This document shows positions 53,906 through 64,000 of a stretch of DNA of 64,000 nucleotides, one piece after another. Where the stretch lies: NCBI GenBank assembly GCA_025331435.1, contig JAIWNI010000072.1, positions 1 through 64,000 of the forward strand, given 5' to 3'. This DNA comes from Choanephora cucurbitarum. Its lineage: Eukaryota; Mucoromycota; Mucoromycetes; Mucorales; Choanephoraceae. The position numbers were made by a program, and so were the translations under genes. Within the stretch, counting starts at the first letter, position 1, and every line of letters starts with the position of its first letter. The notes under the pieces were generated by a model. The model searched no databases. It was not told the DNA's origin and saw nothing but the letters and a program-made list of their open reading frames with translations.

Positions 53906-54004
53906 CAGTAGTTGCTTGATTTAAGAGTGTTTGATTTAAGAGTATGCTCAATATAAGAGTGTATTTCTCAAGAATATGCACACTCTTAAATAAAGCGACT
54001 ACTG
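53906..54004. mobile_element. 99-bp palindromic MITE
   Basis: The ends are inverted: CAGTAGTTGCTTGATTTAAG at the left and the reverse complement CAGTAGTCGCTTTATTTAAG at the right. Both ends are bordered by TA (53904-53905 and 54005-54006), the expected target duplication for Tc1/mariner/pogo-type movement. Internal short repeats (atttaagagtg, atataagagtg) make most of it foldable. Confidence 0.8.
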
Positions 54005-54006
54005 TA

Positions 54007-55818
54007 GTTTAGTCAAGTGAATACTTTTACTTGTAATATTTACAACAAAATATCAAACGACATGTTCTTGCTCAGAATATAAAAAAAGGGGTTTTTTATA
54101 TGGTTATATCACGTATATATAAGATATAGAAAGATAAAGTCATCGGATATAAGATATTTATCAAATCTCACTGAGGACATTATATTACTATAACATTTGA
54201 TTAGTTCTACTTTCGGCTTGAGAGAAGACGTTTACTAACTTGAATGTCAAATGGTGTTGCAGTCAATCTCTATGAAGTGGATTAAGTATACTAAGTCTAT
54301 GCTCTCTTAGAATTTTCGTCTCAAGAACTGAAGAGTATTATGTTAAACGAATAATTCTATATTTGACAATAACAGTCTATCACTCTTTTTGTAACTGATG
54401 CTCCAAGCATTTAACCTCTCTTTTCCTACCCCCAACATCTTCTGTTTATGTCTAAAACAGCAGTTTTAATGTCTTCTAAGTCTGGCTAAAAAAATTTCTG
54501 GGGGGAGATATATACAATGATACAATCATTCTAATCTCCTTTCTATAAAAGGTGAGGCTGAGATGATTCTGGTCACCGGGAAATATACACACTTGATGCG
54601 AGATAATGGTGGCTGATCATGCAGTTTATCCTGATGGTGTCAACGCTCATATGCTTTTGTACAACTTTATTCTTTATTGTTCCTGAAAATAGGAACCCAA
54701 ACCTGACATCGAAGCTTTTCCGTTATATCATTAGCCAAGTCAGTTCTACTTTTATATATATATATATATCTACAACTTTCCTCATTTTTCTTCTTAAAGG
54801 AAAATGTCAGTGTGACATACAGATTTTGAGAAAAAAAAAGTTTCAACTCATTTTAAAGAGAGCTTGATGTAAAGAATGACACATTATTTCTAGATCCTGT
54901 TTCAGGTACTGAATTCCCTAAGATTCAGTTGGATTCATAAAACAAAACGATGACTTCCAGTAGCCGTTTTATGTTTAAGATGATGCCAGCTTTTTGGTGA
55001 GGGTAGAAAAGAAAAAAATTTAAAGTTTATACAGTCCTATACCGCCCTATGGCAACACGCGCATATTTTCTTCTACTTTAGATTTACAGATTATCAATTT
55101 CCCGCCCTGTTCTTCTCATTTCTTAATGCCTGTTAAACATGATTTGCAAGAAAGCATTTCTCTTTCTATCTAAACATGAACATTCACTAACTAATCGATC
55201 AATAACATCAACCTTACATCAACACTAGAATCAATTTCTCATCTCCGAATTGATTACAAGCTGTTGTCATTGTTAGATTTAGAAGGAAATGGATGTGTGC
55301 TAGAATGAATCCAGTAACCTCACAATACTTTATTTTTAGTGGCTAGTTTTTGAACTGTAGTACAAATAAGTTTGGCTGTGTCATAATCATGATGTCACAA
55401 GGTCCCCAAAAAGAAAAAGATTGCATTATCGTTCCATCCCGTAAAGAGCACAAACAAGAAGATAAATAAGTTGCAGAAACAAAGGAAGTAACTCTAAAGC
55501 TTATTAAAAGCAAGAAAAAAAGATAAAGTTAAGATAAATACTAGTAGCAACTCTACCTGTCTCTCAACAAAGGCAATCATATTGTATTTACGGGCCGTGC
55601 GAGATGAGGTCAGTCAGGTGTAACTTTTTAAGAGCAACTTGTCTTGATCAATGGCAACAAGTACATAGCAAGACTGTAGTTCTATATAACCTCTTTAAGG
55701 TGAGGCTTTGATAGAGTTTTTTTTTTGTTTACAAGCATTCGAAACTCTCGGAAAATCAATGATGTTTGTTTGAGTTTTTTTTTTTTATAATTATTTGTTA
55801 GTGAGTTTCAAAAAAAGG
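54007..55818. other. Gene-poor DNA
   Basis: 1.8 kb of AT-rich DNA with a short (TA)n run at about 54753-54769. A frame at 54619-54867 has a hydrophobic start but no family resemblance and is not supported. T-rich runs at 55715-55790 belong to the region upstream of the next gene. Confidence 0.5.
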
Positions 55819-55826
55819 TATAAATA
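55819..55826 (+). promoter_or_regulatory. TATA box of the UDP-glucose pyrophosphorylase gene
   Basis: TATAAATA lies 75 bases before the start codon at 55901 and is followed by a T/C-rich leader. Distance and sequence fit a canonical core promoter of a highly expressed gene. Confidence 0.65.
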
Positions 55827-55900
55827 AGCAAAAGAACAAACACGAACCTTTTTTAATTTTTGTTTTTCTTCTCTTCATATCCAACCTCTTCTTTTACATC

Positions 55901-57740
<1,840 letters not shown>

Positions 57741-57838
57741 GACTCAGGAAGATATACTCCCCCAATACAAACACAAACACATATTTTAAATGTAAATTAT
57801 ACCTTTATAAAAAAAATTCAATATTAAAATATATAAAT

Positions 57839-58498
57839 TTAATCCATTGTCTTTTGAATCTTATTCAACAAAACATCCATTTGTGCAGCCATATTGGGCT
57901 GGCCTCGCTTTGTTCTAGCCAACATTTTGCCTCTTTCCTCTTTTCTTTCTCTATAATACTTCTTTCTACCTTGTTTGCTTTCTTCTATTCTCTTTTGACG
58001 ATCCTTTCTCTCTTCTAAAGATTGCTTTTTTAGCTTTTCTCGCTCATCTAATTGTGCTTTAAAAGGGTTGGGTTTCTGTCTTTTGCTTGTAGATTCCTCT
58101 TCTTCTTCATCGGAAGAAGATTGATCCAAATCAAATTCTGGTTCATCCTCTTGTTCTTTTTCTAACTCAATGACATTTCCATCTTTGTCAATTGTTCGCT
58201 CTGAAGCAAAAATCTAATGGGTGAAGCATGTCAATCGAGCATTTCGGAAAACACAGAAAACTACAACTTGCCTCTTTCACATAATCAGGAGCTTCGTCCT
58301 TTGTGTCCTTATTCAAATCTTTATAGTATCGGCTCTTTACTTGGGCTTTGTGAATCAATTCGTGCTTTCTTTTTCTTTCTATGTTCGGTCTTATTAGTTG
58401 CTGTTTCACTAGAAGAAAAGCTGTTTTGTCAACCTACGCTTTCTCTGCAATGGTGTCAAAGGCTTCTTGTGTTTTTTAGCTTCGGGTTTAGGTGACAT
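57839..58498 (-). CDS. Fyv7/TAP26-like rRNA-processing protein
   Basis: Three exons, 58498-58438, 58378-58272 and 58213-57839; 180 residues, very charged. After splicing, the N-terminal half reads KQRKRKHELIHKAQVKSRYYKDLN, resembling the H-K-A-x-x-K-x-x-Y-[YF]-K core of Fyv7/CCDC59-type factors that act in 18S rRNA maturation (assignment by resemblance). The C-terminal half is an acidic Ser/Glu stretch followed by a long Lys/Arg/Glu helix (QSLEERKDRQKRIEESKQGRKKYYRERKEERGK). The first intron has a clear branch site (actaat) before catag. The second uses a GC donor (GAG|gcaagt). It is downstream of and on the same strand as the GPHR-like gene, 110 bases from its stop. Confidence 0.75.
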
Positions 58499-58608
58499 CT
58501 CTATGGTTGGTATGAAAAGGAAAAAGAAAGAAAAAAAAATATTTTATTGATTTTTCAACAGTCCCACCTTTAAAAAATCATGCATCCTAAATTCAACCCT
58601 CCCCGACT

Positions 58609-60418
58609 TTACATTTGTTTCTCTAAACGATGCGATGGTGTACGATCGCCACTTTCTAGTTGCATCATCTCAACATCTCGAAAGTCCTGCGCCATACTCT
58701 TTACATCGTGTGTACTATAGACCACATAAGTTACTACCAAGGAGATCAAGGAAGATATTACAAAGATTACATCAGACCAACGTCTAAAGAAATCAAATTC
58801 AACTGAGCTGGACAAAAGGTATCGATACTCTGTCGGTAAACTTAGCTGCATCATCAAGATGGAACTAAGAAAATACATGCCCATAATTTGAGCTGTCAAT
58901 AACAATAAGTGGTTGATTGAAAGCGTCACATTCCATTGAAAGACGTCTAGAATACGTATCAGTAGCTTAAGAAAGCCTCGTATTGAGCCGACCACAATGA
59001 TGCCTGCAAACCAAAAACTCAATTGTTGTGACCAAAATGCAGTATTGATTTGAACTGAATCGCCAAATTGACTCAGGACAATAGAGATCATGGTTGTGAT
59101 AGGATCTGAAGAACCTGTTCTTCTAAGCACAACATTTACTGTTGTCTAATACTTAATGTTAGTATTAGTTGTTTTTTTCCTCATGACTGGGAATCTTTTT
59201 CTTACTGAAATAAGTTTGTATATACAATAGATTGTGAAAAGCAATTCGATCAAGCGCCATAGTTTACCACGCCATGTTTGAGCGTATTTACTTTTGGCCT
59301 GTTCATATATTTATCAGTCAATCCTCCTCACTCCTTCTTTATGAACTTACATGGCTACGTTCTAATTCCTCTAGATCTGACTTCATTTGATTTGCTAAAA
59401 TAGTCATTTGATCGATTTCAGTTCGCAAAGCAACTATTTCAACTGGTGGATGAAACAAGGTTGTTTTTAGTTTAGTAAACAAACTTGCGTCTTCATGAGA
59501 CTAAACAAAGTTGTATTAGCAAAGAGGAAAGCCATTTGCCATCTGTTCTGTCTCTTTTTTTTACAGTAGATTGTTTGTTGGATTGAAGTTGATCAAGCAA
59601 ATCTTTTTTGTCTTGTATCATGGATTCAGTTTGTTGATAAGCTCGTTTGGCTACCTGATAGTCTTGATCACTGACATGTCGACGATAAGACAACCAGGTG
59701 GCATAAGGAGTACTGACAACACCAAAACCAGACAAGATGGAAATCAATGAAATACCAATCACACTCACACGAATAATGCCTAACTCAAGCCACGTATGAT
59801 CTGTCTTGGAGTGTTGTTGGATTTGATCAAACAGGCAAAGGTAACCAACCCAAAAACAAGTAGCAAACACAACTGAAGTTCGTTTTCGACAAGCTTTTTT
59901 TTTTTTATGTATTGGTCAAATCAATCTTCCTCTTCAAGATAAACAAGAAGCCTTACCTTGTGTTGAATGAAAAAATGTGTATAATTGAAACCAAGGCACA
60001 ACGATAATGACAAGCAATAAGATGAGATAAAGGTTGAGTTGCCAATAACGTGAACGAGATCTAATGTTCAATAGTGTCATGAGTTGTGCTTGTTTGGTAA
60101 AAAGAAAGGTATAATGACAACACATTACACATGAGAGAAGATGCGTAAGATGTCACAGAGGATCAACAGAAAGAGCGAAAATGAGCTACTGAGCGTTAGG
60201 GAGAAGAGGAAGTGTGGTATGTAGTTCGTATGTTGATAGCTTAATAGACTAGGTGGTTTGTAGCTATTTGACAGCCATACTGTTGCCTTATTAGACCCTA
60301 AAGTCAATAGGCCAACTTGAATAGTTAGAAAAACAATTGTTTTTATAAGTGACATTAGCAGAAAGAAAAAGAGAGAAAGAAATATGGAAATTATTCCAGT
60401 CAAGATAAATATCGTCAT
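58609..60418 (-). CDS. GPHR/GTG-type Golgi pH regulator-like membrane protein
   Basis: Six exons: 60418-60129, 60060-59957, 59872-59565, 59500-59351, 59298-59206, 59145-58609; 493 residues. Transmembrane segments are near residues 3-25, 75-95, 105-125, 130-155 and 165-195 and several more after residue 300. A hydrophilic coiled middle holds SYRRHVSDQDYQVAKRAYQQTESMIQDK and LRTEIDQMTILANQMKSDLEELE. Family marks include FGVVSTPYATW, FWFAGIIVVGSIRGFLK, MYFLSSILMMQLSLP and the C-terminal FDFFRRWSDVIFVISSLISL. In animals GPHR is an anion channel that keeps the Golgi acidic; plant relatives were reported as GTP-binding receptors. The first splice (CAT-GT|gtaatg ... cattag|A) restores the membrane segment RYWQLNLYLILLLVIIVVP. 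Confidence 0.9.
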
Positions 60419-60510
60419 AGATAACTATCAGAGTCTTGCAACTATGACAATCAAGCTGGACTCATGTTGTGAAATAGTGAATTAGTCTTTTATTTTATTA
60501 CGTGAGGATA

Positions 60511-62120
60511 TTATATAAGGTAAACCAAGGTACTAATGGATGCCAAGATGGCGCCAATTATCTGTGGATAAGTAAGTTTTGACATAGCACCAGATGAAAG
60601 AGTAAAAGCAGAACCGTTGTATGTAGACGCCAAGTTGGGTCGAGACGCATCTTCATCCCAGGAGCAGTTAGCCTGAGTGACATATTTGATAGGTTCATTC
60701 AAAGCGATATTGCGAAGCCAGCGACGTTGATAATTGGCATTAGGTGCCGAAGGATTAACTACGTTGATCATGTCTTCCAAGAGAGCATCAGCCATGGCCA
60801 CAGGTGCTTCGAACCAGTCGTAACCACCCGAAAGTGATAGAGTACCATCTTCGCGATAGACTTGGTTCTTTTGCAAGAACTTGTATTTGGTAGTATCACT
60901 GATATTGTAATTTTGTAGGAATGCTGTTAAGTTGGAACCGATAAATGTCTCGTCAATCAAGATATCAACATCATGAATAGCATCCAAAAGTTCAGATGCA
61001 GAACCAAAAGTGTTTTTTTCAGTGGTTACTAAAGTAGCACCTTATCATTTATACAAACAAAGTGAGGTAGTTAAGATCATGTCAATCGCTTTTTCCCCTT
61101 CTTTTGGTTATACTAATACAAAGTATAGCTTTCCTTACCTGCATCTTTTGTAAGACCTACTTTGTAAGAAGCATTACTGATGATATAACTAGCAGTATTA
61201 TTGTTATAAGAACTAGGAGCATCATAAGTGGTCCAAGCAACTACAGGTTTCTTATCATAATGAGCGGAGGCTTCTCTCAATCGATTATAGTTGTTAAGCA
61301 TTGCCTCTGTAATATTGTTGGAGGCACCTTCTAAATTATAGAATGCTGCGTAATAAGAAATCCAAGAAGAACGCTAAAGAAAAGTTTGTCAGCTATTTAA
61401 TTTGCTTTTTCTTTTCAATGCCCTTACACCTAAAACATCGGGTTCATAAGCAGAAGCAGTAGTGACAGTTGTGTTTGCGGCGGTAGCTGTAGTAGCATAA
61501 GGATTACTACCAAATTGAACCTGTACACTCTTAATTTGTTCTTCTTGTAAGGTTTGATTGGTAGATGACAGTTCTTGAATAGTGCTATTACTCCAAAACT
61601 CTTGAAAGCAAGGAGAAGTAACCAAACTACCATCTGCAGTCAATGCAATTGTCTTGGCTGCGCCAATCATCTTCATAAAAATAAAAGAGCGTTAGAAAAG
61701 AGCAGGTTCCTGTAAGTTATCTATACCTCAAGATAGGGCACTACACTGGTTTCCATAGCTGCTGCTTTGGTAATTGGAATTTCATAGATCTCGGCAGTAC
61801 TGCTCACGTTAGTAGGCTTTGGTGTTCCGCATTGAACGAGTACGTAGGAATGGCCAGTACGATAATTGTTAACTACCTTATAATTGTTGTGATACTCGAT
61901 CGAGAAATATTGTCCTTTATCATTGGCTAAAGAAGACTAGCTGAGTTTCAAGATAAAGATAAGTAACAAAGCCTTTTTTACCTGTGTTTAACTTTTCAGG
62001 GAAATAATCAATAGATGCATCATAATTTTGAACACATTGGCCATTAATATAATTGGTTGAAGGCGATTGGGCCACGATACTTGAGATTGCAAGAGAAGCA
62101 ATAGCAATCAATTGTAGCAT
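60511..62120 (-). CDS. Secreted, probably GPI-anchored periplasmic-binding-protein-like protein
   Basis: Five exons: 62120-61982, 61926-61727, 61670-61428, 61373-61139, 61040-60511; 448 residues. The start at 62120 gives a clear signal peptide (MLQLIAIASLAISSIVAQ). The C-terminus has a Ser/Gly region and a final hydrophobic segment (YPQIIGAILASISTLVYLI), as in GPI-anchored proteins, and many N-x-S/T sites are present. The body resembles class III/TroA-type substrate-binding proteins: YKVVNNYRTGHSYVLVQCGT, IGAAKTIALTADGSLV, YEIPITKAAAMETSVVPYLEM and DVDILIDETFIGS. Such proteins bind metal chelates, hemes or vitamins in bacteria. Here it would sit on the outside of the cell; the ligand is unknown. 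Confidence 0.7.
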
Positions 62121-62759
62121 CTTTATGTTTATCTCTTTTGTATCTTTCACTTTTGAGTAGAAAAGAAAAGAGAGAAGAAAAAATATGGGAAAAAAAAAGA
62201 AAGATGGGCTTTCCTTATTGGTGTGACTCCTTATTCGCTTAGATCTAAAGCAATTGGTGATAATTGGCAAAGCAAAGCCTGTTTGTCAGTGAATTGGTAA
62301 ACGGTACTTGCATACAAAAAAAAGACTTGCTTTTGTATGTATGAACCTTAAATAAATTTGTTTCAGTGTCATCGCTCTAAACTTGAGCAGCTTAAAGTGG
62401 CCGACCATTAAGATGTAAATCAAATCTATTCATTGCGCAGACTCAGCCAAGAAGAATGATACAGAGGCTTTCGAATTGTGATTCTCTTTTGAGATTCTCC
62501 TTTCTTACATAATGATAGCGAGTGCTGGTTAGCCATGCAAGACACATGTCATGGCTTTTAATACGGCAACATATCTAATCTAGATCTGAGTCTTAAAAAG
62601 ATGGATGCAGATGAAGCCGAAAGTGGCCTTTGAGACTTCTTTTGTTAAATGTTGTAGGATCCAAATCTTTTGGTGATCTCAAAACAATAGATGAATTTCA
62701 ATTCACAACTTTCAAGCAAGCCTATCTATCAATTCATTTAACTATGAGTGACTGAGAAT
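62121..62759. other. Intergenic DNA
   Basis: Upstream region of the binding-protein-like gene, with a purine tract on the plus strand at 62158-62204 (a pyrimidine leader on the minus strand). Nothing else is recognised up to the Helitron remnant. Confidence 0.5.
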
Positions 62760-62766
62760 AAACGAA

Positions 62767-64000
62767 ATGCTTGAGGCTCTTCTTTTGTCTTCCAGTCATA
62801 CTCTTCATGGTTTATTTGCCACAATATTGGTATTTGGAAAACTAATTGACTCAATGTCTTTATGGCTCCAATTCTGTGAATCAATCTTCGATGACCTTTC
62901 TCACAAATTGAAACAAACATTTCTGAATAGTCTTCAATTGCGCATGTCAACATAATCATAAGCCTTTTACCATGAGCGACCTTCAATGAATTATGTACTG
63001 TATTTGATTGAAGAAAAGCTGAAAAGCTTTAGGAAATCACTTGAAGGATTTGGTCTGCCTTCACCTAAACACGACTGGGCAAGCGATTTGAATCGTCTCA
63101 GTTCCGATCGCACTTTCACTGGTAAGCCTCTAACTGAAGAACAATTATGGTACAACTCTCTAGACTAAAAATTAGCATATAACCCGAGATATGTACTCTT
63201 CAGCCCAGACCCGAACAAGCTTTTGATACTATAGTCTACAAGTTAAAGTCTTCCAATTCATCAAGTGGCACTAACTCAGTCGATTCTAAGACTGGTATCT
63301 GCTCCTTTTTGCATATTCCAATTGGTATCAAAAAGGCTTTTGTTTACAATACATAGTGAAACTATCCAAGAGACGAGAGAATATTGTTTTATGTCTCGCT
63401 TCATCTAGTATCGCAGCACTACTTTTAGCTGCAGGTAGAGCCTGTTATTTTGGGTTTAATGCCACCTTGAAGCTTTACGAATCTTGAACCTGCAATACTT
63501 CAAAGAAGAGAAAACTGGCTGACTTACTTCGCCAAACATCTTTGATTATTTGGGATAAAGTTCCTGCGCAAAACAAGTGATGCTTTGCAGCTTTTGATTG
63601 CACTCTTAGAGATATTTGCGGTAACAATTTGCTTTTTGGTGGTATTTCTATTGTTCTGGGCAGTGATCTTGCTCGAATTTCTCCAGTAGTCAAAAATAGT
63701 ACTTGATTTTCTATTACAGGAGCTTTGATTAAGCAATTTTACATTTGGCATCAAACACAAGTATTATATCTTCATGCAAACATACGTGTAATAGGTACTT
63801 CATTCAACGATATTCATTTTAGAAGATGGCTTTACTTAATGACTTGCAACACTGCAATGCAAAATGTGAAAATACCTCTCTCACAATATATATCTCAAAC
63901 CTCTTCTTTAGATGAACTCATTGCTAAGGTCTGTTTTCAAGACAATCTTTCACAAGTACTTGGTACTCTAAGCATTTTATGCAAATCTGCTATTCTTAAT
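62767..64000 (+). pseudogene. Helitron-type (Pif1-like) helicase remnant, runs off the window
   Basis: Short frames in all three phases follow the order of a Helitron helicase: LHGLFATILVFGKLIDSMSLWLQF (62767-62955), then NYVLYLIEEKLKSF and LEGFGLPSPKHDWASDLNR (62986-63168). Next comes the Walker region reduced to KKAFVYNT (about 63330-63352), SKRRENIVLCLASSSIAALLLAAGRA, LIIWDKVPAQN and FGGISIVLGSDLARISPVV (about 63540-63690), and LHANIRVIG near 63770. Many stops and frameshifts make it inactive; the glycine-rich Walker A loop is no longer readable. The Rep endonuclease part and the element ends are not visible in the window. Confidence 0.8.

Noticed and set aside
54619..54867. 82-codon frame with a hydrophobic start
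   Set aside because: Ends in low-complexity Lys-rich sequence with a TA repeat inside; no family resemblance.
62738..62986. 82-codon minus-strand frame
   Set aside because: It is the antisense of the Helitron helicase remnant.

Overview
The window is nuclear DNA of a filamentous fungus, most likely Mucoromycota (Mucorales-like). The AT-rich genes carry short 40-90 bp GT-AG introns, leaders are pyrimidine-rich, intergenic gaps are small, and DIRS, MULE, Tc1/IS630, LINE, Ty3 and Helitron elements sit side by side. No name is assigned to the species. All gene models were spliced by hand from reading frame, family conservation and splice signals.

Layout. 1-2542 is purine-rich repetitive DNA with a diverged 650-bp-spaced duplication. 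2543-14498 is a nested transposon complex: a 0.3 kb mini-DIRS remnant, then a Mutator-like element (MULE) with a frameshifted transposase and an OTU-like protease fragment, split near both ends by two different full-length DIRS retrotransposons (DIRS-A 2902-7306, DIRS-B 10099-14378). 14.5-16.6 kb shows nothing recognisable. 16.6-28.4 kb is a host block: a CK2-alpha-like kinase with an unusual hydrophobic N-terminus, a PRL-type phosphatase tail-to-tail with it, a PDCD2/TSR4 ribosome-assembly chaperone, the mitochondrial branched-chain keto-acid dehydrogenase E1 beta subunit, an F-box/LRR-like protein and a Sel1-repeat protein. 28.5-44.5 kb is a second transposon cluster: a non-autonomous element with long inverted termini, a Ty3/gypsy-type retrotransposon with apparently identical LTRs inserted in one of those termini, a dead Tc1 transposase followed by a large inverted repeat, a decayed LINE, and a dead IS630/Tc1-type transposase. 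44.6-51.9 kb is a second host block: TMEM41/VTT protein, S-formylglutathione hydrolase, a small charged protein, an ORP lipid-transfer protein and an EHN-type epoxide hydrolase. 51.9-55.9 kb is gene-poor and holds a 99-bp palindromic MITE. 55.9-62.1 kb is a third host block: UDP-glucose pyrophosphorylase, a Fyv7-like rRNA-processing protein, a GPHR-type channel and a secreted, probably GPI-anchored, periplasmic-binding-protein-like protein. From about 62.7 kb to the window end is a decayed Helitron helicase.

The host genes are mostly housekeeping (sugar nucleotides, branched-chain amino-acid breakdown, formaldehyde detoxification, ribosome assembly, Golgi/ER lipid and ion homeostasis) and form no single pathway. 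The most informative signals are the nested MULE/DIRS structure with readable integration junctions, a minimal DIRS derivative, an all-tryptophan nonsense pattern in the two dead DDE transposases, and the CK2-alpha-like gene with a signal-like N-terminus.
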